Origin: JADLGF01 sp020849415
Lineage (GTDB): Bacteria > Chloroflexota > Chloroflexia > Thermomicrobiales > UBA6265
Assembly (NCBI GenBank): GCA_033812595.1
Contig: JAPXTJ010000018.1
Location: 1 to 34,693 of the forward strand
Length of the DNA: 34,693 nt
Direction: 5' to 3'
Positions 7,936 to 15,686 of this stretch are shown here, piece after piece (the stretch's first letter is position 1; each line of letters begins with the position of its first letter). A model generated the notes under the pieces. That model searched no databases and had not been told where the DNA came from. It worked only from the letters and a program-made list of their open reading frames with translations. The translations under genes and the position numbers were made by a program.

Positions 7936-9603
7936 GTGCGTCATCACCTGTTCCGGATCACGATTGGAACGATCCTGCTGCTGGTTTCGCTGCCCGGAGC
8001 GACGATGGCGACTGTTGCCACCCCCGAAGCTGACACGCACTTCCGGGTGATTACCTGCCCGTTCACCCTGCCCGCGCCGGAGCGCGAGGGCGAAACCTAC
8101 GAATGCGGAGTCGTGGCCGTGCCGCTCGACCACGCCGATGCGGATGGTCCCTCGATCGAACTGACGTTCGCCCGGCTCTTCGCGACGGGAACGAACGTCG
8201 CTGACGATCCGGTGCTCTGGCTCGAAGGGGGACCGGGCGCGAGCGCGCTGGTCGTGGCTGAGACGAACCGGCTGATCAGCGCCGGCGCGCGTGAATCGCG
8301 CGATATCGTGCTCTTCGATCAGCGGGGCGCCGGCTATTCGGATTATCTGGAGTGCGGCGAGTATCAGAGCAGCGCCACCACCGGCGCCGCGTCGTCCGGC
8401 ACCCCCTTCCCGGAACCGCCGGGAGCGGAGGCGAGCGTCGCGGACGTCTACGCCTACGCACAGGCGACGGCGGCGCTCGGGTTCGCGGAGTGCCGCGACG
8501 CCTACGCCGCCCGGGGAAACGATCTCGCCCACTACACCACCGAGGCGATCGCGCGCGATAGCGTGCTGCTGCTCGACGCGCTTGGCTATGGGCAGGCGAC
8601 CCTCTGGGCGACCTCGTACGGCGGCCGGGTGGCGACGGTGATCATGCGCAACGCACCGGAGCGGGTGCGGGCGGCGGTGCTCGATTCGCCCCTGCCGCTC
8701 GGCATCCGTCGCCTCGCCTCGTTCGCCACGCTCGAAACCGAACCGGCCGCCAATCTCTTCGCCTGGTGCGCCGGGGATTCCGCTTGTGCAAGCGCCTACC
8801 CCGATCTGGAAGCGCGGACATTGGCGCTGATCGATACCCTGAACACCGTGCCGCTGCCGATCGATCAACAGGCCGGGTTCCGGGCGGGACTGATGGAGGG
8901 CTTCGACGGCTCGGGCGTGGTGCGGATGCTGACAGCGGTCCTCGCCGGCAACCCGGATGTCGCCCGCGCGATTCCGCGGGCGGTCGCCGATCTCGAAGCG
9001 GGTGACCCCACGGTGGCGCTGGCGATCCTTTCCGGTGACTTCCCGCCGCCGGTCGAGCGGCCGATTTCGACCTCACTGACCAACACCTCGTTCACCACCC
9101 TCCTCAAGCCAACCGACGCGCGACTGGCGTTGAGCCTGGCGATGCGCAGCGCAGTGCTCTGCAACGATGAATCGGACGTGACCCTGGCTGACATCTCGGC
9201 CGAGGAAGCGAACGGAGCAGCGACACCCCTGCGCGGCGTGGTGCCGGTGCGGAGCGCGGTCACCCTCTACGCCCAGTGCCGGGCGCTCGACACCGGAGCG
9301 CCGCCGCTCGATATGACCCAGCCGACGGCGTCGATCCCGGTATTGGTGCTCGGCGGATCCTACGATGGCACGACCGCGCCGTCGTGGGGCGAAGCGGCGG
9401 CGAACGCCCTGCCGAACGCGCAGTTTTTGCTCGTGCCGGGTGCGGGTCACGCCACGGCGCGCTGGTCCGAGTGCGCCCGGACGCTGATCACCGGATTCAT
9501 CGGCGATCCCGATGCCGGGATCGATGCCGGTTGTCTGGAGAGCGAGCATCCCGAACTGGTTGGGCCTGTCGATCCCGTCGCAACTCCGGAGCCGAGCACA
9601 TGA
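7936..9603 (+). CDS. Secreted TAP-like alpha/beta hydrolase
   Basis: 555 residues from GTG 7936, with GGGAG ten bases upstream and an N-terminal signal peptide (RHHLFRITIGTILLLVSLPG). A longer ATG start at 7897 lacks a ribosome site and precedes the predicted transcription start. The fold signature includes LEGGPGASA (oxyanion loop), DIVLFDQRGAGYS, and the nucleophile elbow ATSYGG with Ser227, where the usual first Gly is Ala. Asp477 in SYDGTTAP and His505 in PGAGHAT complete the triad in a TAP-like C-terminal domain. This resembles tripeptidyl aminopeptidases of the S33 family from actinobacteria, which cleave peptides outside the cell; substrate here is not known. The stop overlaps the start of the GNAT gene by the ATGA arrangement, so both are translated together. 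Confidence 0.85.
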   Translation: MRHHLFRITIGTILLLVSLPGATMATVATPEADTHFRVITCPFTLPAPEREGETYECGVVAVPLDHADADGPSIELTFARLFATGTNVADDPVLWLEGGPGASALVVAETNRLISAGARESRDIVLFDQRGAGYSDYLECGEYQSSATTGAASSGTPFPEPPGAEASVADVYAYAQATAALGFAECRDAYAARGNDLAHYTTEAIARDSVLLLDALGYGQATLWATSYGGRVATVIMRNAPERVRAAVLDSPLPLGIRRLASFATLETEPAANLFAWCAGDSACASAYPDLEARTLALIDTLNTVPLPIDQQAGFRAGLMEGFDGSGVVRMLTAVLAGNPDVARAIPRAVADLEAGDPTVALAILSGDFPPPVERPISTSLTNTSFTTLLKPTDARLALSLAMRSAVLCNDESDVTLADISAEEANGAATPLRGVVPVRSAVTLYAQCRALDTGAPPLDMTQPTASIPVLVLGGSYDGTTAPSWGEAAANALPNAQFLLVPGAGHATARWSECARTLITGFIGDPDAGIDAGCLESEHPELVGPVDPVATPEPST

Positions 9604-10508
9604 GCACGGTGTATGAAATCGATCCGGCGGGATACGCTGCCGGACGCTCCCTGTTCGAGGCGGCAACGGTAACCTTCGATCGCGCCTACTGGATCGCGCC
9701 GTTCGAGGGCGATTGTCCCGCCCGGCTTTTCGTGGATGATCCGGCCGACCCCAAATCAGCGCTGCTTGCCCGCACCTACGATTACTTCCTCGCCGGCGAG
9801 GCTTCTCCGGACCTGATTGCGTTCATGAACGATGCGCCGGTGGCCGCGAACCCGCTCGAATGGTTCTACGGATACGTACCGCTCACCCCGGCGTGGCGCG
9901 AAACCCTGCCCGCGGCGATGCCGGATCTCTTTCGCGAAGATCGCCGCAGTTTCCGCCTCGGCGTTTTGGGGGAGAGCGACGCCAGCACCTGGCGAACCCG
10001 CATTCCGGCAGGCATCGAGGTACGAGTCCTCGATCCGCTCCTGGCCCGGCAGGCCGACACAGACGTGCCGGAGGAAATTGAACTCCTGATCGGCTCGTAC
10101 GACCGGTTCGCGGGATCCTGCTTCGGATACGCGGCGATCGATTCCCATTCAGGACGCGTGCTGGGCGTTGCTTACACCGCCGGTGTCTGCCAGCAGGAAG
10201 TGAATCTCGGGGTCGGGACCGCGGAAGTGGCCCGGCGGCGCGGCCTGGCCAAACTGCTCTGCCAGGCGTGTTGTGATCGCGCCGCCGCTCTCGGAGTGGA
10301 GGTTACCTGGGATTGCGATCGGGTCAACACCGCATCCGGAGCGCTGGCCGAATCGCTTGGCTTTGTCGAGGAAGCAGCGTTCGTCGAACTCGCGTTTCCC
10401 GATCCCGAGAAGGGAATGCCGCATCGCCGTATCCCGGCTCCATCCGGTGTGGAGTGGCGCGCCACTCCACAGCCGAACGGCGTCACGCGATGGACCCGGG
10501 ACTCCTGA
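9600..10508 (+). CDS. GNAT-family N-acetyltransferase
   Basis: 302 residues starting at ATG 9600, which overlaps the stop of the hydrolase gene (ATGA). The C-terminal domain is a GNAT of the PF12746 type: YTAGVCQQEVNLGVGT, the acetyl-CoA loop AEVARRRGLAKLL near residues 208-220, then VTWDCDRVNTASGALAESLG, where WDC-N-x-A-S and LGF are the family pattern. The first 150 residues are less conserved and probably bind substrate (YDYFLAGEASPDLIAFMNDA, WFYGYVPLTPAWRETLP). No signal peptide, so it is cytosolic while its partner is exported. Acceptor unknown. A strong promoter for the next gene begins 14 bases after its stop, so this gene ends the unit. Confidence 0.85.
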   Translation: MSTVYEIDPAGYAAGRSLFEAATVTFDRAYWIAPFEGDCPARLFVDDPADPKSALLARTYDYFLAGEASPDLIAFMNDAPVAANPLEWFYGYVPLTPAWRETLPAAMPDLFREDRRSFRLGVLGESDASTWRTRIPAGIEVRVLDPLLARQADTDVPEEIELLIGSYDRFAGSCFGYAAIDSHSGRVLGVAYTAGVCQQEVNLGVGTAEVARRRGLAKLLCQACCDRAAALGVEVTWDCDRVNTASGALAESLGFVEEAAFVELAFPDPEKGMPHRRIPAPSGVEWRATPQPNGVTRWTRDS

Positions 10509-10521
10509 AAACTCCAATATC

Positions 10522-10550
10522 TTGACACTGTCACGTTGTACTGTTATGAT
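10522..10550 (+). promoter_or_regulatory. Near-consensus sigma70 promoter of the MerR gene
   Basis: TTGACA (10522-10527), 17-base spacer, TATGAT (10545-10550): only one mismatch from consensus. The -35 overlaps an 11-base dyad TGACA-C-TGTCA (10523-10533). The local sequence is AT-richer than the surroundings. Spacer length is standard, not the stretched 19-20 bp of classic MerR-activated promoters, so repression or constitutive expression is more likely. Confidence 0.8.
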
Positions 10551-10557
10551 ACCCTCA

Positions 10558-10569
10558 CTGATGCATCAG
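10558..10569. promoter_or_regulatory. 12-bp perfect palindrome CTGATGCATCAG at the start site
   Basis: A perfect 12-bp palindrome at the predicted transcription start, between the -10 box and the ribosome site GGGGA (10575-10579). It is a candidate operator for autoregulation by the MerR protein encoded directly downstream. Confidence 0.5.
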
Positions 10570-10586
10570 ACTCTGGGGATTAAGTG

Positions 10587-11195
10587 GTGAACGACGAACG
10601 GTACTCGCTACAGGAATTGTCGGACGCGGCCGGGGTATCGCCGCGGACGGTGCGCTATTACATCGCGGAAGGCCTGTTGCCGCCGCCGGAGCCGGCGGGG
10701 CACAAGACATCGTACTCAGGCGATCATCTGAACCGTCTGAGGCTGATCGGATTGCTCAAGGAAGCCTACCTGCCGCTCAAGGAAATCCGGACGCGGCTGG
10801 CGGGAATCGGTAATGAAGATCTGGCCAGCGCGCTCGCCGAGGCCGAGCGGGCGCGCGTACCAGGCGATGACGAGATGGAAACGTCGGCGGATCGGCCGGC
10901 GGCGAACGTGTACAGAACGCGCGTGCCGGCCTCATCGCCCGCACCCTATGAACCAGTCAGGCTACGTGAGGATGCGTTGGCCTACATCGACCGGGTGCTC
11001 GACAAGCAACGGCCGGTGCGATCGATTCCGAGACCGCCGGTGCACGCGCCGCGCCAGGATGCCGTTTGGCGACGCCTGCCGATCGGCGCCGGCGGTGAAG
11101 CGGAACTGGTAATCGCCGAATCGCTCTACCAGCGACGCCGCGATCGGATCGACGCCCTGCTCGTCTGGGCGGAGAAAATGCTCGAACAGGACTGA
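10587..11195 (+). CDS. MerR-family transcriptional regulator
   Basis: 202 residues from GTG 10587 (a tandem GTG at 10584 is possible; GGGGA is seven bases before 10587). Residues 6-75 form the winged helix of the MerR family: YSLQELSDAAGVSPRTVRYY, IAEGLLPPPE, then a SYSGDHLNRLRLIGLLKEA helix and PLKEIRTRLAG. The region after about 75 is acidic then Pro/Arg-rich and contains no Cys pair or known effector domain; a helix resembling ALAYIDRVLDKQ may dimerise. It lies 103 bases upstream of a vWA-domain gene on the same strand with no terminator seen, so the two are probably cotranscribed from the promoter at 10522. The effector is unknown. Confidence 0.88.
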   Translation: MNDERYSLQELSDAAGVSPRTVRYYIAEGLLPPPEPAGHKTSYSGDHLNRLRLIGLLKEAYLPLKEIRTRLAGIGNEDLASALAEAERARVPGDDEMETSADRPAANVYRTRVPASSPAPYEPVRLREDALAYIDRVLDKQRPVRSIPRPPVHAPRQDAVWRRLPIGAGGEAELVIAESLYQRRRDRIDALLVWAEKMLEQD

Positions 11196-11298
11196 CCTTT
11201 CGCGGCTTCAACCATTGCACCGGGAACCAGGGTCGTGCCGGGTGGCGCTGCCCTCCGGGCGACGCTACGCCCGAAAACCGAACGAAGGGAGTTCATCC

Positions 11299-12591
11299 AT
11301 GACCACGAACCAACTCAACGTTGATGCCCATTGGAGCCGGCCGCTGATCAGCGACACGCGCGGCGAAGCCGATCTGCTCATCCGCATCACCGCCCCCGAC
11401 GCGCCGCCGCGAGGCGACCAGCGCGCACCGCTCGATATCGCCTTCGTAATCGACCGCTCGGGCTCGATGAGCGGCGAGGCGATCCGCGCCGCCAAGGAAG
11501 GGGTGCGGGTCGCGATCGACCAGCTCGACCAACGCGATCGCGCCGCCGTGGTGATCTACGACGATCAGGTCGATGTCATCCACCAGCTCCTGCCGGTGAA
11601 CGCCGCCACGCGCGGCATGATCGCGTCGGCGCTCGGTTTCGTCGATGCGCGGGGCTCGACCAACCTCGGCGAGGGCTGGTTGATCGGGTGCCAGCAGATC
11701 GCCGCCGGGCAAGCGACGTGGGAGCCACGACGGATGCGCCGGACGATCCTGCTCACCGATGGCCAGGCGAATGTCGGGATGGTCGATCCGGGGCAGCTGT
11801 CGAAGCACGCCGGCAATCTGCGCCAACGCGGCGTGACGACGACCACGCTCGGTTTCGGCGATCACTTCGACGAGCAACTGCTTTCGGCGATGGCCGAAGC
11901 GGGCGGCGGGAACTTCGAGTACATCCGCACGCCGGCGCAACTGGCGCCCTTCTTCGCGCGTGAGCTCGGCGAACTGCTCAACGCCACCGCGATCGGGCTG
12001 ACCCTGCGCGTCACCCTGCCGCCCGGTCTGCGCGGAACCGTGATCAGCCAGTTACCGCACGAACGGCATGACAAAACCTTCGAGATCACGATCGGGGACA
12101 TTCCGGCCGGCGAGTCGGTCGATGTGCTGCTGAATGTCACGACGCGACGGGGCCGCGCCGGCGAACCGCTGCCGGTGGCGATCACCGCCGGCTGGGTCGA
12201 TCCCGCTTCGGATCGGGATGCGCAGTGGGCCGGCGCTCCGGCCACCCTGACCCGCGCCGCGGATGCGATGGTCGAAGCCGCCCGACTCGATCCGGAGGTC
12301 GCCGAAAAGGCGGCGTTGCAGCGAGCAGCGAACGCGCAACGGGAAGCGCTGCGGCTCGATCGGGAGGGTCGGCACGCCGAATCGCGGGCGCGGATGCAGG
12401 TCAGCCACGCCGCCCTCGCATCCGCCCCGCCCACCGATCGGGTCCTGCAGGAGATGGAGCTGATTGCGCCGATGGCGAGCGCACCCGCCGATGCAATGTA
12501 CGACGAATACGCCCACAAACGCACCGCCTCACGGGTATCGCGCATGGGCCGGGGACGTCGGGATCGGGACGAGAGCCTGGCGGACGAATAG
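11299..12591 (+). CDS. von Willebrand factor A domain protein
   Basis: 430 residues from ATG 11299 with GAAGGGAG eight bases before it. The vWA domain (about residues 40-225) has a complete metal-ion site: D52-R-S-G-S, T121 in RGSTN and D154 in LLTDGQ. After it comes a beta-rich segment (LTLRVTLPPGLRGTVISQLP, ITIGDIPAGESVDVLLNV) and a long Ala/Arg/Glu-rich helical end (residues about 320-410). No signal peptide or membrane helix, so it is cytosolic or a loose assembly factor. It follows the MerR gene. No MoxR ATPase is nearby, the usual partner for cytosolic vWA proteins. The role is unknown. Its stop is nine bases from the 7-bp repeat array. Confidence 0.85.
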   Translation: MTTNQLNVDAHWSRPLISDTRGEADLLIRITAPDAPPRGDQRAPLDIAFVIDRSGSMSGEAIRAAKEGVRVAIDQLDQRDRAAVVIYDDQVDVIHQLLPVNAATRGMIASALGFVDARGSTNLGEGWLIGCQQIAAGQATWEPRRMRRTILLTDGQANVGMVDPGQLSKHAGNLRQRGVTTTTLGFGDHFDEQLLSAMAEAGGGNFEYIRTPAQLAPFFARELGELLNATAIGLTLRVTLPPGLRGTVISQLPHERHDKTFEITIGDIPAGESVDVLLNVTTRRGRAGEPLPVAITAGWVDPASDRDAQWAGAPATLTRAADAMVEAARLDPEVAEKAALQRAANAQREALRLDREGRHAESRARMQVSHAALASAPPTDRVLQEMELIAPMASAPADAMYDEYAHKRTASRVSRMGRGRRDRDESLADE

Positions 12592-12600
12592 GCGCAGGGG

Positions 12601-12649
12601 TTCCGGGTTCCGGGTTCCGGGTTCCGGGTTCCGGGTTCCGGGTTCCGGG
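12601..12649. repeat. 7-bp tandem array (TTCCGGG)7
   Basis: Seven exact TTCCGGG units starting nine bases after the vWA stop codon. This is the reverse complement of the unit at 8-60 and 12818-12844, so with the latter it forms the outer arms of a symmetric structure between the convergent vWA and SulP genes. Confidence 0.97.
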
Positions 12650-12657
12650 GCAGATTA

Positions 12658-12678
12658 CCTTATGTTGAAAACATAAGG
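12658..12678. terminator. 9-bp perfect hairpin, possible terminator of the vWA gene
   Basis: CCTTATGTT, GAA loop, AACATAAGG: a perfect 9-bp AT-rich stem. No U-tract follows, so termination is uncertain; it may belong to the repeat nest instead. Confidence 0.45.
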
Positions 12679-12680
12679 CT

Positions 12681-12771
12681 AGGGACGGAAGCGGCTCCGC
12701 CGCTTGGGTTGGTTGATGGGGCGGCTGTGCGCCATCGCCAGACCCCAAACGCCGGAGGCGTTTCCGTCCCT
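12681..12771. repeat. Inverted pair of covarying hairpins
   Basis: Two 27-base arms (12681-12707 and 12745-12771) are inverted copies with 23 of 27 positions identical. Each arm contains its own hairpin with a 7-bp stem and TCC loop: AAGCGGC-TCC-GCCGCTT and, on the opposite strand, AAACGCC-TCC-GGCGTTT. The four differences fall as two pairs at paired positions (G-C to A-T, and G-C to C-G), so both stems stay perfect. The outer AGGGACGGAA segments pair with each other, giving a cruciform-like fold. No coding sequence. The pattern implies selection for the hairpin in DNA or RNA. Confidence 0.8.
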
Positions 12772-12782
12772 GGCCGTGAGCT

Positions 12783-14525
12783 TCAGCGTACGGGTTCGTC
12801 CACCGAAGGCTCGACGCGGAACCCGGAACCCGGAACCCGGAACCTCGCTTTCCGGCGCACCTGTTCGAGGGCGGCATCGATGTGTTCGAAGGGGTGGGTG
12901 TTATCGATCAGGCTGCCGAGTCCGGCTCGCTCGAACATGCGCCGCACGTTCGGTTGCACGCCGGTGATCTGGAGCACGCCGCCGTGGCGCTCCTGGGCGT
13001 GACGCAGGTGGATCATCGCCTGGACGGTCGAGATATCGACCAGCGGCGCCTTGCGCAGCGAGATGATGAGGGCGTCCGGCAGCGGCCGACGCTCGATCGT
13101 TTCAACCAGTTGACTGACCGATGCGAAGAAGAGCGAGCCAGTCACTTCCACCAGTTCCGCCTGGGGTCGGCTGGCCGGGATCGGCTCGCCACTCGCCTCG
13201 ACCTGATCCCAATCGACCGGCGTCACCGCGATCGACACCCGCGAGACCTGCCAGAAGAAGAAGGCGACGCTCAGGATCAGGCCGATGATGATCGCCTGGG
13301 TGAGATCGAAGCTGACGGTCGCCAGCATCGTCACCAGGAAAATGGCGATCGAACTCTTGAAGCGGTGCTTCACGTAGAAGCGGATGTTGTGCCACTCGTT
13401 CATGCGCCAGGCGGTGACCATCAGCACGCCGGCGAGCGCCGCCATCGGCACCCGGCTAATCGCGCCGGCCAGGAAGAGCATGCCGAGCAGCAGCGCCAGC
13501 GCGTGAATGACGCTGACCATGCGGGTGACGCCGCCGGCCTTGACGCCGACGCTGGTCCGGGCGATGGCGGCCGTCGCCGGCACCCCGCCGAAGAACGGAA
13601 TCACGATGTTGCCGATGCCCTGCGCCACCAGCTCCTGATTGGTGGCGAGCTTCTGGGGCGGATCAACCTGCCGCCCGGCGACCACGCCGCAGAGCAGGCT
13701 TTCGATCGCGCCGAGCAGGGCGATGGCGAAGGCGGGGGCGAGGAGATCGCCGAAGAGTCCGAAATCGATGTTGCCAAGGGAGAGACGATCCTCGAGCAGG
13801 ATGCTCTTCGGAATCTCGCCGATGGTTTCCACATCCCAATCGAGCAGCCAACTGAGCACCGTCACCACCGCCACGCCCAGCAGCGCCGTCGGCAGGGGTG
13901 AGAGGCGGAGACGATCGTTGCGGAGCCGCTTCTGGAGTTGCGGCAGGCCGATCATCACCGCCATCACGATCAGGGCGCCAGCGACCGACGTCCAGTTGAT
14001 GGCCGGAAGGGGTTCCCGGAAATAGCCGAGGAGTTTCGCCAGCGAGCGCTCGTGATCCTCGGTATCGATGCCGAGGAAGTTGTCGATCTGCCCGATGGCA
14101 ATCACGGCGGCGATGCCGGAAGTGAAGCCGGTGATGACCGGATCGGGAATGAAACTGACGATGCGTCCCAGCCTGAGCAGGCCGGTGGCGAGAATCATGA
14201 TGCCGGCGAGAAGCCCCGCCATCCAGAGTCCGAGCTGGCCGTGATCGTGCGCGACGACGATCAGCACGGCCGACATGGCGCCGGTCGGACCGCTGATCTG
14301 GTACGGCGCCCCGCCGAGCATGCCGATGACGATGCCGGCCAGCACGGCGGTCACCAGGCCGGCGGCGGCGGTGCTGCCGCTGGCCACCCCGAAGGCGAGC
14401 GCCAGCGGCAACGCCACGGCGGCGACGGTCAGGCCGGCGATGAGATCCTTCTGGGCCGTGGAAACCGAGTAGCGGCCGAATTCAGCCCGCCAAAGCAAGA
14501 AAAGATCAGGTTTTCCCAGGCGCAC
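12783..14525 (-). CDS. SulP-family anion transporter with STAS domain
   Basis: 580 residues from GTG 14525, which has GAGGGAG eight bases upstream; an ATG at 14570 has no ribosome site. The membrane part (about residues 20-430) begins with DLIAGLTVAAVALPLALAFG, and GGAPYQISGPTGAMSAV is the SulP signature region. Several further helices follow, including GIGNIVIPFFGGVPATAAIA. A C-terminal STAS domain (about 455-560) has LVEVTGSLFFASVSQLVE and LIISLRKAPLVDISTVQAMI. Known members move sulfate, bicarbonate or other anions, driven by ion gradients; substrate is not predictable here. The last 25 residues include FRVPGSGFRV, a translation of the GGAACCC repeat, so the array has extended the protein beyond its STAS domain. 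Confidence 0.92.
   Translation of the reverse strand: MRLGKPDLFLLWRAEFGRYSVSTAQKDLIAGLTVAAVALPLALAFGVASGSTAAAGLVTAVLAGIVIGMLGGAPYQISGPTGAMSAVLIVVAHDHGQLGLWMAGLLAGIMILATGLLRLGRIVSFIPDPVITGFTSGIAAVIAIGQIDNFLGIDTEDHERSLAKLLGYFREPLPAINWTSVAGALIVMAVMIGLPQLQKRLRNDRLRLSPLPTALLGVAVVTVLSWLLDWDVETIGEIPKSILLEDRLSLGNIDFGLFGDLLAPAFAIALLGAIESLLCGVVAGRQVDPPQKLATNQELVAQGIGNIVIPFFGGVPATAAIARTSVGVKAGGVTRMVSVIHALALLLGMLFLAGAISRVPMAALAGVLMVTAWRMNEWHNIRFYVKHRFKSSIAIFLVTMLATVSFDLTQAIIIGLILSVAFFFWQVSRVSIAVTPVDWDQVEASGEPIPASRPQAELVEVTGSLFFASVSQLVETIERRPLPDALIISLRKAPLVDISTVQAMIHLRHAQERHGGVLQITGVQPNVRRMFERAGLGSLIDNTHPFEHIDAALEQVRRKARFRVPGSGFRVEPSVDEPVR
12818..12844. repeat. 7-bp tandem array (GGAACCC)3 inside the SulP 3' end
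   Basis: Three full GGAACCC units plus GGAACC, within the SulP coding region. Read on the minus strand the 21-base period gives FRVPGSG. Orientation is opposite to the array at 12601-12649. Confidence 0.95.
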
Positions 14526-14837
14526 CGTGAACGCTCCCTCGCACGCGAACAACCGGCGGCGCGCGCACATCGCGCCGCAAGGGACCGTCCGGAGCGACGC
14601 GGCGGGCGGCTCTTCTGGCGCGCATTATGATCCAAAGCCGGATTCTCTGCGACAGTCGGGCCAGCGAACGTATGGTACTTTCCGGAATATTCACATAAAT
14701 GAGACGTTGGGTTCAGATCATCATTCCCGCCCACCCGCGCCGAATGGGTACCATTACGATTTAAGAACCGATCGACCCGCCGCGAGCGGGCAAATGTGGG
14801 CCGAAACAGCAGGCCGAACGAGAGGAGCGTGGCCGGT
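14526..14837. other. Divergent intergenic region, SulP / VOC
   Basis: 312 bases between diverging genes. I see no gene or strong repeat. Minus strand has a CATAAT (-10-like) at about 14627-14632 and plus strand has a TACGAT at 14755-14760, each without a convincing -35, so both promoters must lie here but are not resolved. The middle (14640-14700) is AT-richer than its surroundings. Confidence 0.5.
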
Positions 14838-15608
14838 ATGGCGACCCAAATCGATCACATCGTGATGACCGTCGATAACCTCGAGGCGGCGATCCGCGAT
14901 TACGCGGCCGCCGGTTTCAACGTGATCCCGGGTGGCGAACACATCAGCGGCACCTCGCACAACGCGCTCATCACCTTCGATGACGGCGCCTATTTCGAGA
15001 TTTTTTCCTTCAAGGCGCGGGATGAGGACCACCACTGGTGGCTGAAATCGAAGCGTCGGGAGGGGTTGGTCGATTTCTGCCTGGCCTCGGCCGATCTGGC
15101 GGCCGAAGAGCAAGCGATCGCCGAACGCGGCATCGAACTCTTGCCGTTGAGCAACGGCGGCCGGAACCGGCTCGATGGCGTACCGCTGAAATGGAAAACG
15201 ATCCGGGTGGTGAACCCCGGCTCGCTCCTCCCGTTCGCGATCGAGGATGTCACCGAACGGGCATTGCGCGTGCCGGGTGGCGAGGCCTCGACCCACCCCG
15301 CCGGCTTCAAGGGGGTGGCCGGACTGGTGATCGCGGTGGACGATCTCGGTACGATCATACCGGCGTTTCAGGCGTACCTCGGAGAACCCGGCGAAGCGGT
15401 GACGGCGTCGATCCCGGGCGCCGGATCGGCCCACCGGTTCGAGATCGGCCCGCACTGGATCGAGCTGGCGGAACCGGGCGGCGTGGAATCGCTGCGGGCG
15501 ATTGTGGAAACCCACGGCGGCGGCGTGGCCGAGGTGGTGCTGACCGGCGGTCCCGGCGGCTACCTCGATGAAACCTTGACGCACAACGTGCCGATTCGGA
15601 GCGCCTGA
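14838..15608 (+). CDS. VOC-superfamily (glyoxalase-like) protein
   Basis: 256 residues from ATG 14838 with GAGGAG ten bases upstream. The N-terminal half follows the Glyoxalase_3 pattern: IDHIVMTVDNLEAAIRDYAA, AGFNVIPGGEH-x-SGTSHNALI, TFDDGAYFEIFSF, then WWLKSKRREGLVDFCLAS. A second VOC-like half starts at about residue 160 (GVAGLVIAVDDLGTIIPAFQ, GPHWIELAEPGG). His5, His36-like and Glu residues suit a metal site. Members bind or transform small molecules, but the reaction cannot be told. It stands alone between the SulP and KDPG aldolase genes. Confidence 0.82.
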   Translation: MATQIDHIVMTVDNLEAAIRDYAAAGFNVIPGGEHISGTSHNALITFDDGAYFEIFSFKARDEDHHWWLKSKRREGLVDFCLASADLAAEEQAIAERGIELLPLSNGGRNRLDGVPLKWKTIRVVNPGSLLPFAIEDVTERALRVPGGEASTHPAGFKGVAGLVIAVDDLGTIIPAFQAYLGEPGEAVTASIPGAGSAHRFEIGPHWIELAEPGGVESLRAIVETHGGGVAEVVLTGGPGGYLDETLTHNVPIRSA

Positions 15609-15622
15609 ACAGCGGAATCACG

Positions 15623-15650
15623 ATGACCGGGTGGTACTATCGCGGGCAGT
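15623..15650 (+). promoter_or_regulatory. Weak candidate promoter for the KDPG aldolase gene
   Basis: ATGACC (15623-15628), 16-base spacer, TACTAT (15645-15650), in the 78-base gap before the aldolase. Each box matches four of six consensus bases. Confidence 0.3.
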
Positions 15651-15686
15651 GAATGTCGGCCTTGAATGACGATGCAGGAGCAAACG

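Noticed and set aside
10522..10550. Classic MerR-type activated promoter
   Set aside because: The spacer is 17 bp, not the 19-20 bp that MerR activators correct.
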